A stretch of DNA of 64,000 nt from Molossus alvarezi (Eukaryota; Chordata; Mammalia; Chiroptera; Molossidae). Below, piece after piece: positions 55,575 to 64,000 of the stretch. Where the stretch lies: contig CM073889.1 of NCBI GenBank assembly GCA_037176705.1, positions 50,399,596-50,463,595 on the forward strand, read 5' to 3'. The notes below the pieces were generated by a model. It ran no database searches, had not been told where the DNA came from, and was given only the letters and a program-made list of their open reading frames with translations. The stretch's first letter is position 1. The number at the start of each line of letters is the position of its first letter. The translations under genes and the position numbers were made by a program.

Positions 55575-58500
55575 GTACTAGAATCCAGTTTCTCTACACC
55601 CTCACCACTAACTGTCGTTTGATGATTTGTTGATGGTGGCCATTCTGACAGGTGTGAGGTGATACCTCATTGTTGTTTTAATTTATATCTCACTGATGAT
55701 TAGTGATGTTGAGCATTTCTTCATATGTGTCTTAGCCATTTGTATGTCCTCTTTGGAGAGGTGTCTGTTTAGTTCCTTTGTCCATTATTTAATTGGGTAC
55801 TTTGTTTTCCTTTTGAGTTGTATGAGCGCTCTACATTGGAAATTAACCCCTTACCTGATATATCATTGGCAATTATACTCTCCCATACAGTGGATTGCCT
55901 TTTTATTTTGATGATTGTATCTTTTGCAGTGCAGAAGCTTTTGAGTTTGATGTAGTCCCATGTGTTCATTTTCTCCTTTGTTTCTGTTGCCTTAGGTGAT
56001 GTATCAGTGAAAATTCTGCTCGTATAATGTCTGAAATTTTGTTGCCTATATTTTCTCCTAGGATTTTAATAGATTCATGGGTCACATTTAAGTCTTGGAT
56101 TTTTATGGATTCATAACTTACACTTAAGTCTTTTATCCATTTTGAGTTTATTCTTGTGTATGATATAAGTTGGTGGTCTAGTTTAATTTTTATACATGTA
56201 GCTGTTCAATTTTGCCAACGTCATTTATTAAAGAGGTCGTCTTTACTCCATTGTATGCTCTTCTCACCTTTGTCAAATATTAATTGAGCATATTGCCTTG
56301 GGTTTATTTCTGGGTTCTCTGTTCTGTTCCACTGGCCTGCATGTCTGTTCTTGTGCAAGTACCAGGCTGTTTTGAGTACAGTGGTTTGTAGTATAACCTG
56401 AAATCTGGTAATGTGATCCCTCCAACTTTTGTCTTTTTTTTCAAGATTGCTGTGGCTATTCGAGGTCTTTTTTTGTTCCATCTGAACTTTTATAGTGTTT
56501 GCTCTAGTTCTGTGAAGTATGTCATTGGTATTTTGATGGGGATTGCATTGAATCTATAGATTGCTTTGGGTAATATGGGCATTTTAATTATGTTGATTCT
56601 TCCAATTTATAAACAACGTATATGCTTCCACTTTTTTATATCTTCCGCTATTTATTTTTTCAATAACCTGTAGTGTTCTGCGAATAGGTCCTTTATTTCT
56701 TTTGTTAAGTTTATTCCTAGGTATCTTAATTTTTTTTTGCCGCAATGGTAAATAAGATTGTTTTGTTAGTTTCTCTTTCTGTGAGTTCATCATTGCTGTA
56801 TTAAAATGCCATCAATTTCTGGACATTAATTTTGTATCCTGTTTCTATGCCAAATTCGTTTATTAAGTCTAGTAACTTTTTGATGGAGTCTTTGGGGTTT
56901 TCCACATATAGTATCATGTCATCTGCAAATAATGAAAGTTTCACTTCTTCCTTTCCAATTTGGATCCCTTTTATTTAGCTTCTTGTTTGATTGCTGTGGC
57001 TAAGACTTCCAGTACTATGTTAAATAAGAGTGGTGAAAGTGGGCATCCTTGTCTTTTTCCTATTCTTAAGGAAAATGCTCTTAATTTGTGCCCATTGAGT
57101 ATGATGTTGGCTGTAGGTCTTTCATTTATGGCCCATATTATGTTGAGAAATAATCCCTCTATTCCCAAATTGCTAAGAGTTTTTATTGGAAATTAGTGCT
57201 GGATTTTGTTGATTGCTTTTTCAGCATCTATTGATATGATCATATGATTTTTATCTTTCATTTTGTTTGTGTGGTATATCACACATATTGATGTGTGAAT
57301 ATTGTACTAGCCTTGCATCCCTGGAATGAATCCCACTTGGTAATGGTGAATAATTTTTTGATGTATTGCTGGATTCGATTTGCCAGTATTTTCAAATCGA
57401 TTTTCTTCTGGATTTTGGCATCTATGTTCATCAAGGATATTGGCATGTATTTTACTTTCTTTGTAATGTCTTTTTCTGGTTTTGGAATTAGAATTCTGCT
57501 GGCCTCATAAAATGATTTTGTCAGTCTTCCTTTTTGAATTTATTGAAATAGTTTGAGGAGAATGGGTATTAGTTCTTCTTTAAATATTCTGTAAAATTCC
57601 CCCCATAAAGCCGTCCGGGCCTGGGCTTTTGTTTGCTGGAAGAGTCTAGATTACATCTTCAACATCTTTTGTTGTTATTGGTCTGTTCAAGTTTTCTCTC
57701 TCTTCCTGATTCAGTTTTGGGAGACTATGTGTTTCTAGAAATTTGTCCATTTTGCTTAGATTATCAAATTTGTTGCCGTATAATTGTTCATAATATTTGT
57801 TGATGATCCTTTGTATTTCTGTGGTGCCCATTAATATTTCTCCTACTTTCTGATTTCGTGTATTTGGGTTCTCTCTCTGTTTCTTGGTGAGGCTAGCTAA
57901 GGGTCCATCAATCTTGTTTATCTTTTCAAAGAACCAGCTCTTTGTTTCATTGCTACTTTGAATTGTTTATTTGGTCTCATGTCTTTTATTTCTTCTCTGA
58001 TCTTTACTATTTCTTTTCTTCTACTTGCTCTGGGGTTTTCTTTTTGTTTGATTTCTAGTTTTAAGTTGTGAGGTTAGACAGTCAATTAAAAATTTTTCTT
58101 GTTTCTTGAGGTAGGTCTGTAGTACTATGAATTTTCTTCTCAGAACTGCTTTTGCTGCATCTCATTGATTTTGTGTTGTTGTGTGTTTATTTTTGTTGTT
58201 TTCCAGGAGGTTTATAATTTTTTCCTTCATCTCCATGGTAACCCATTCTTTGTTCAATAACATAGTATTTAGCCTTCATGTTCAAATGCCCTTGCATGTT
58301 CTTGTTGCAATTGATTTCTTGTTTCATGCCATTGTGATCTGAGAAGATGCTTAATATGATTTCAATCTTCTTGAACTTGTAGAGACTTAGTTTGTGCCAT
58401 ATTATATGGTCTGTCTTTAAGAATATCCCATGTGCATTTGAGAAGAATGTGAATTCTGCAGTTTTGGGGTGCAATTCTGTGTAGATATCTATGAAATCCA

Positions 58501-59018
58501 TTTGATCTAGCACTTCATTTAGAGTCTCTGTTTATTGTTAATTTTTTGTCTAGAAGATCTATCCAGTGATGTCAGCGGGGTATTGAAGTGCCCTGCTATG
58601 ATAAAATTGCTGTCAATTTCTTTTCTGAAGTCCTCCAAAAAAGTTTTTAATATATGTTGGTGCTCTATATTGGGTGCATATATGTTTATCAAGGTTATAT
58701 TTTCCTGTTGAATAGATCCTTTCAATATTATGTAGTGGCCTTCCTTGTCTCTAGCTATGGTCTTCATTTTGAAATCTATTTTATCAGATATGAGTATTGC
58801 TACCCCAACTTTTTTTCCTTTATGTTTGCTTAAAAGATATTTTTCCATTCCTTTATTTTAAACCCATGTGAGTCTTTTGTCGTGAGATGGGTCTCTTGTA
58901 AACAACATATATGTGAATCATGTTTTCTTATCCAGTCAGCTACTCTGTGTCTTTTTATCAGAGCATTCAAACCATTCACATTTAAGGTGAGAATTGATAT
59001 GTACTTATTTATTGTCAT
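55575..59018 (-). pseudogene. L1-F ORF2, 3'-truncated and broken
   Basis: Start codon complement at 59016-59018, reading MTINKYISILTLNVNGLNAL. Endonuclease pieces at 58519-58848 and 58187-58513 (DFIDIYTELHPKTAEFTFFS, HGIFLKTDHIIWHK). Stops and frameshifts throughout, for example in the distal region 55769-56481. Confidence 0.88.
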
Positions 59019-59063
59019 TTTTGTTTAGTGTGGTTCTATTTTTCTTCCTATTTCTTCTACTAA

Positions 59064-60038
59064 CTACAGCAGTCCTTTTAGCGTATCTTGCAGTGCTGGT
59101 TTGGTGTTAATATATTTTTTAGCCTTTATTATTATTATTTTTTTAATCTGGGAAGCTCTTTATTTGACCTATTTTGAATGATAGCCTTGCTGGATAGAGT
59201 AGACTTGGATTCAGATCCTTGTTTTCATGACATTTATTACTTCGTGCCACTTTCTTCTGGCCTGTAGTGTTTTTGTTGAGAAGTCAGCCGAGAACCTTAT
59301 AGGGTTTCCTTTTAGGTAACCTGTTGCTGATTTCTTGCTGCCTGTAGGATTCTCACTTTGTCATTATTTCTGGCCTTTCAATTATTATGTGTCTTGGTGT
59401 GGACCTGTTTGGTTCTTCTTACTTGAGGCTCTCTGTGCTTCTTGAACTTGAATGCCTCTTTCCTTCATCAAATTAGGGAAGTTTTCTGTCATTATTTCTT
59501 TAAATATATTCTCTAACCCTTGCCCATTTTCCTCCTCTTCAGGGACTCTATGATGCAAATGTTATTATGTTTCCAGTTGTTCTGCAGTTCTCTTAAGCTA
59601 TCTTTTTGTTTTTTTATTGTTTTTTCCCTTTTGGTTTTCTGATTGGTTGATTTTTTCCATTCTGTCTTCTAATTCACTGATCCAGTCCTCAGCTTCCTCT
59701 ACTCTTTTGGTTAGTCCTTCCAATGTGTTCTTAATTTCTGCAATGTCATTCTTCATTTCCACTTGGTTGTTTTTCAATTTTTTTTTTTTTTTTATATCTT
59801 TACTCATGGTGCTGATGTCCTTACTCATGCTGTTGAACTTCCTCAAGATCATGGCTCTCAACTCTACATCTGATATTTTGCTTAGCTGCATTTTATTGAT
59901 CTCATCTTTGATAGAGTTCTCTTGTTCTTTCATTTTGGCTTTGTTTCTTTGTTTCACCCTTTTAGCTATCTCAGTGAGTTTTGGAACCTGCCAAATTTTC
60001 CCTGTGTGTGTTGGTGTTCTGCTGTTTGTGGCTCCCAC
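59064..60038 (-). pseudogene. L1-F ORF1, N-terminal coiled-coil half open
   Basis: The frame 59598-60038 is open for 146 codons and is the longest ORF1 piece in the window: GKIWQVPKLTEIAKRVKQRN, then LSKISDVELRAMILRKFNSM, NDIAEIKNTLEGLTKRVEEA and EDWISELEDRMEKINQSENQ, a heptad-type coiled coil as expected for the trimerising domain. An expanded lysine run follows an A-run (59780-59794). The start of this frame is a GTG, so the true start is unclear. The C-terminal half is broken. Confidence 0.85.
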
Positions 60039-61023
60039 TACAGGGTTTGGATGAGACTGTGTCAGCCCATGTTAAAAACCACTGCCAAGTCTGACTTTCC
60101 TGGGTAGATTTGCAAGCCCAGGAAATGTTCAGTTATCCTCTAGCTTTTTCCTTATGGCTAGTAGTTCCAGTTATTCTGTGTTTAGGAATGTAGCCCTGGT
60201 GTTCTGCATAAGAGGATTTCCAGAGGTTGGGATAGATACTGGTGGTTAATGAGCCTCAATTTTAATTTCTTTGTCTCACCTGGGAAAGACTGAATTTCCT
60301 GGGGGACGGGGGTGCTGCTTTTCCCTACAGCTCTGGGAAGGAGCACATCGGCCACTCTTTTTTTTTTTTTTATCTATCCTCACCCGAGGATATTTTTCCA
60401 TTTTTTGTACAGATAGAGTGGGAGGGAGAGAGAGGAAGGGAGAGAGAGAGAGAAACATCGACGTGAAGGGACACATCGAGTGGCTGCCACCCGCACGACC
60501 AACCAGGGCCGGGGACAAACTGCAACCGAAGTACGTGCCCTTAGCGGGAACCGAACCCGGGTCTCTCCGGACCGCAGGCCGACGCTCTAACCGCTGAGCC
60601 AAACTGGCCAGGGCCATCGGCCACTCTTGTTTGTGGCCGCAACTCCGCAAAAACTCTGACTGCCCTCCAAATACCGGGTGTCCCCGCAGAGTTCCAGTCC
60701 ATTCTGCCCTCCCTCTGCCGTAACCCCCAGGTGAGTGGTTGTGGCTATTTTAGCACTCTGTACTAGCTTTCTGCTTTGTGGAGCAGGCTTGCTCTTTATT
60801 CCCCAAAGGTACTGCTCACATGTAAGACTACTGCTGTGTATGGACTCCCCACCCACCACCCTCTCGCACCTCCATAGATCCTACCAGTGTCCCTGGTTAT
60901 ATTCTCCTGTTCTGCTGCTTTTCTGTTTCTTTTTCCTGAGGATTTGTTTTTATTTTAGTTATAATTCCCATATGGTCCTGGGACATCATCTGTGTAGCTT
61001 CTATTCTCTCCACCTTCATTTTC
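60039..61023 (-). promoter_or_regulatory. L1-F proximal 5' UTR, interrupted by a SINE
   Basis: Homologous to the proximal part of L1-B (29601-30272) and to all of the L1-D 5' UTR. The outer end ttctctccaccttcattttc equals the former short-type start. Confidence 0.75.
60360..60614 (-). mobile_element. Ves-like SINE, young-looking
   Basis: Full length with perfect 14 bp target duplication catcggccactctt at 60346-60359 and 60615-60628. Box A-like and box B-like stretches and CpGs are preserved (ccgcacgaccaaccaggg, cgacgctctaaccgctgagcc). It is nearly the same as 22489-22735. Confidence 0.97.
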
Positions 61024-62102
61024 ACATCCTCTATGCCTATCTTGTGTGCAGCTGGGTTTCACAGGCCTTTTTGGTGCCCCTGCACCCTGCAGGTCTCATG
61101 GGTAACTGGATCGCACAGTCCTTTTTGTGACCTGACTCTATGTTTATGTTATGGGCTAATGGGTCGCACAGGCCTCTCTGTTGCTTCAGCACCCCACAGG
61201 TCCTGTAGGTAACTGGATGGCACTTTCTGCTGGGTCCCACAGGCTTCTTTGTTGCTTCAGCACCCCACAGGCCCAGAAGGTACCTAGATTGCATTGTCAC
61301 TGCTGAGTCACACAGTCCTCTCTGGTGCTTCAGCACCCCCACATTTCCCATGGTTAATTGGATGGCACAGTTCCTGCTAGATTCACAGGCCTCTCTGGTG
61401 CCCTTGCACCCTGCAGGTCCCATGGGCGGGCAGCTGGATCACACCAGTCTCTCTGGGTCTCTGGTTTCCCACTGCTCTTGTGGTCTACTGGACAGCATAT
61501 GTCTCTGTGGAGCCTCAATTCCCACTGCTGGTGGCTGGGTAGTGCTGCTGCCCCGTGGGGTTCAACTCCTGCTCAGCTTTTGCTTAGTTTGTGGGGATGG
61601 GTCTCAGCTGGTGGTCTGTGCTTCTGTTGCCTGGGGATGGATGTCTGCTCCCCAGCCTCTGTTGCTGGGGGTGTATCTCGACCTTTATCTGGCTGCTACT
61701 ATGGGGGGTGTTGCTGGGCCCTGGGCTGTCTGAGGATTTTGCAACTGGCTCCACTACTGTGCACCGGTCTGTGTTGACACAGAGTGTCCACTAGTCCGAT
61801 GGTGCCAGGTTTACTGGTGGGCTGAGGTTTCTGTGCCCTAAACCTCTCCTACTGCCACTTCCCAGGGAAGACCAGGGGTCTTCCAAAATGGTGTCACCTC
61901 CCCGAGACGCAGGGAGAAGCGCCCTGAAGGGCATCTTACCGCGATAGTTGGCTGCTCCAGTCCACAGCATAGGAACTTTCTGTTCCGTGGCTCTGCACTG
62001 CTCAGGATTGGTCGTCCACCTTCATGTCCACTCACACTCTCTCACACACTTGCTCACTTTCTCACCCACTTACCCTCCCTCCAGTCCTGCCTGCTGCCAT
62101 CC
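61024..62102 (-). promoter_or_regulatory. L1-F extra 5' module with tandem units
   Basis: About 1.08 kb, homologous to the L1-B module (30273-31655): same order of a repeat array, a ctgctgccccgtggggttcaactcc stretch, agtgtccactagtccgatgg, ccaggggtcttccaaaatgg and a (CA)-rich outer end. Probably the promoter of this L1 lineage (inference from position). Confidence 0.7.
61060..61430 (-). repeat. About 4 tandem units of about 72 bp in L1-F 5' UTR
   Basis: Anchors near 61169, 61240, 61312 and 61385 (cctctctgttgcttcagcacc and variants), plus a diverged first unit near 61060. About four fewer units than L1-B, which accounts for the length difference of the two modules. Confidence 0.88.
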
Positions 62103-63283
62103 TATTCTTGTTTTTTAATTTTTTTGTTGTTGTTTTCTTTTGGTTTTCTGATTGGTTGATTTTTTTTTCTACCCTGTAATCTAATTCAGTTATCCAGTCC
62201 TCAGCTTCCTATACTCTGCTGGTTATTCCTTCCAATCTGTTCTTTATTTCTGCTATGTCATTCTTCAATTCTACTTGGTTTATTTTCAATGTTTCTATAT
62301 CTTTACTCATGGTGTTGAGCTTTCTCAAGATTATTGCTTTGAACTCTATCTCTGATAACTCGCTTAACTGCATTTAATTTATCTCATCTTTGGTAGAGCT
62401 CTCTTGTTCTTTCATTTTAAATTTTTTCCACCATTTTGGCTGTCTCAGTGGGTTTTGGAGCCTGCCAAACTTTCTTTGTGAGTATTGGTGTTCTGCTGGT
62501 TGTGGCTCCCTCTACTGGGTTTACATGAGTGTGGGCAGACCCACGTTAAACACCACTGTCAAGTTTACTTTCCTGGGTAGATTTTCAAGCTCAGGAAAGA
62601 TTCTGTTATCTTCTAGATTTTTTCCTGGGGGCTATTAGTATCAGTTAATTGTTGAGCCTTGGGTTGTAGCCCTCAACTGAATGAAAAACTCTCTTAGGTA
62701 TCAGTGTAAGAAGATTTCCAGAGGGTAGGGCAAATGCTGCTTGTTAATAAGCCTCATTTTGCATTTTTCTGGCATAAATTGGAGGTGTAAATTTTATGAG
62801 GTGGGGCTGTTGCTTCTCCCCAGGGCTCTGGGAAAGGGCTCTTTTAGTAATATGGCTACTGTCTTATGAGAGAGTAATTCAGCAAAAAACTCTAATTGCC
62901 TTCCCAGCTCCCCAAGCTCCCAAGTCTCTGCACAGTTTCAGTCCAATCCACCCTCCCTCTGCCGGAGTTTAAGGTGAGTGGCTGTAGTAAATTTAGTGCT
63001 GTCCTGGTCCTCTGTGCTGTGGAGCTGGCTTGGAATTTTAACCCCAAGGAAGCTGCTCACAGCTGAAAGAGCTGTTATCTGTGGGCTCCCAGCTCGCCCT
63101 CTCACACTTCTGCAGAACCACCAGGCTTGATTCAGTGCCCTTTTTTCCTGTACCTTGTTATATGGGTCCTCTCCAGAAGCTTTTCTCTTGCTTTTCCCCA
63201 ATAATTTGTCTTAATTTTAGTTGTAATTACAGTTTGCTCCTGGAAGATAGTCTGTGTGCTTTCATTCACTCCTCTGCCATTTT
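62103..63283 (-). mobile_element. L1-G: ORF1 N-terminal part and short-type 5' UTR
   Basis: From ORF1 (complement of tttggttttctgattggttg) through the ORF1 start to a 5' end at 63283 (cattcactcctctgccattttt). 5' UTR landmarks shared with L1-D: tttcctgggtagattttcaagc, ctgttgcttctccccagggc, ctccctctgccgg. No 72 bp units. The rest of the element is absent. Confidence 0.82.
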
Positions 63284-64000
63284 TGGAATATCCTAACTGC
63301 TTTTCTCTAGCTGGTTTTAAGATTCTCCCTTCATCTTTAACTTTGCCATTTTGATAAAGGTGTGTCTTAGGGTGTACCTTCTTGAGTTCATCTTGTTTGC
63401 AACTCTCTGTGCTTCCTAAACTTGTATGTCTGTTTTCTTCACCAAGTTAGGGAAGTTTTCTGTCATTATTTTTTCAATCGATTTTTATGTCTTGCTCTCT
63501 CTCTTCTCCTTTTGGCACCCACATGATGCAAATTTTGGCACACTTGAAGTTGTCCCACAGTCTCTTTACATTATCCTCATTTTAGGGGGATTCACTTTTT
63601 CTTTTGGCTGTTCTGATTGAGTGTTTTTTGCTTCCTTATATTCCAAATCAATGGTTTGCTTTTTGGCTTTACCTACTTGATTACTGATCCTCTGCAAATT
63701 ATTCTTTATTTCAGTTAGTGCATCTTTCATTTCTGACTGGTCCTTTCTTATGTTGTTGATGTTCTCACTAAGTTCCTTGGAGTTCTTGTTAATTTTCTTG
63801 AAGGTCTCACTACGTTTCTTGAGGATCCTTATAACCAGAGTTTTGAACTCTGCATTTGATTAATTGCTCATCTCCATTTTGTTTAGTTCTTTTTCTGGCA
63901 TTTTGTTCTGTTCTTTCACTTGGAACATGTTCCTTTGGCTGCTTTCCTGTGTTTGTTGCTATGTATTAAATAGAGTTGCTCTGTCTCCTAAGCTTTGTAG
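63284..64000 (-). mobile_element. L1-H: older L1 ORF1 region, runs off the window
   Basis: Diverged ORF1-type sequence: ccaagttagggaagttttctgtc, tgatgcaaattttggcacac, gttgtcccacagtctc, then coiled-coil-type text (gttccttggagttcttgtt, aaggtctcactacgtttcttgagg, agttttgaactctgcatttg). More diverged than L1-F and L1-G. Confidence 0.75.

Larger units (their letters stand above)
55575..62102 (-). mobile_element. L1-F: long LINE-1 with extended 5' UTR, 3' end missing
   Basis: Full 5' end (62102, complement of ggatggcagcaggcagg) with the same extra module as L1-B, proximal 5' UTR, ORF1 (about 60038-59064) and ORF2 (from 59018). The element stops at 55575 inside ORF2, just before the C-terminal cysteine block, so about 0.6-0.7 kb (end of ORF2, 3' UTR, tail) is missing. 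A 3' end is required for L1 insertion, so it was lost afterwards. Interrupted by a young SINE at 60360. Confidence 0.9.

Noticed and set aside
61350..61777. Overlapping open stretches of 127 and 139 codons
   Set aside because: Same explanation: antisense shadow of the GC-rich L1-F 5' module, with no domain.

Overview
The window looks like gene-poor nuclear DNA from a mammal, most likely a bat. It is AT-rich, has no intact long open reading frame, and is packed with LINE-1 (L1) copies. It also carries ancient mammalian repeats (MIR, L2, MER5A, an MLT1-type MaLR LTR). The bat assignment rests on about eleven copies of a tRNA-derived SINE (head like 'CCTGGCCAGTTTGGCTCAGCGG', pyrimidine-rich body, A-rich tail) that matches what I know of the bat Ves family. 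That is recognition from memory, not a database match. By my boundaries about 70% of the window is L1. High L1 density would fit an X-linked or gene-desert location, but that is inference.

Layout. 1-4599: L1-A, plus strand, cut by the window edge inside ORF1. 4600-8318: a stack of older L1 fragments (one with an inversion), a SINE, an orphan L1 5' UTR and an MLT1 LTR. 8319-22307: mostly non-L1 DNA with MIR, L2, MER5A, a TG repeat and two 5'-inverted L1 insertions (11946-13318; 15700-16627, the latter with clear target-site duplications). 22308-24300: an older L1 (+) hit by two SINEs at the same site and by a younger L1 3' end. 24547-42075: minus-strand L1s end to end, namely a 7.1 kb full-length copy (L1-B), a partial copy (L1-C), a 6.1 kb full-length copy (L1-D) and another partial copy (D'). 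42076-43782: SINEs, an old L1 3' end and a 210 bp terminal-inverted-repeat element. 43783-49600: full-length L1-E (+). 49601-55574: old L1 remnant, then mostly unrecognised DNA with MIR and MER5A. 55575-64000: L1-F, L1-G and L1-H, all minus.

All L1 open reading frames are broken by stops and frameshifts, so none of these copies can make full ORF1p or ORF2p as written. ORF2 motifs are still readable: endonuclease blocks, the FADD reverse-transcriptase box and the C-terminal cysteine block.

The most interesting signal is in the L1 5' UTRs. L1-D, L1-E and L1-G end upstream at a short start of the 'aaaatggcggcggag' type. L1-B and L1-F contain a decayed version of that same start, then continue for a further 1.1-1.4 kb of GC-rich sequence holding a tandem array of about 72 bp units (about 8 in L1-B, about 4 in L1-F). 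This looks like an L1 lineage that gained a new promoter module. No CRISPR array, rRNA gene, functional tRNA gene or intact protein-coding gene was seen.
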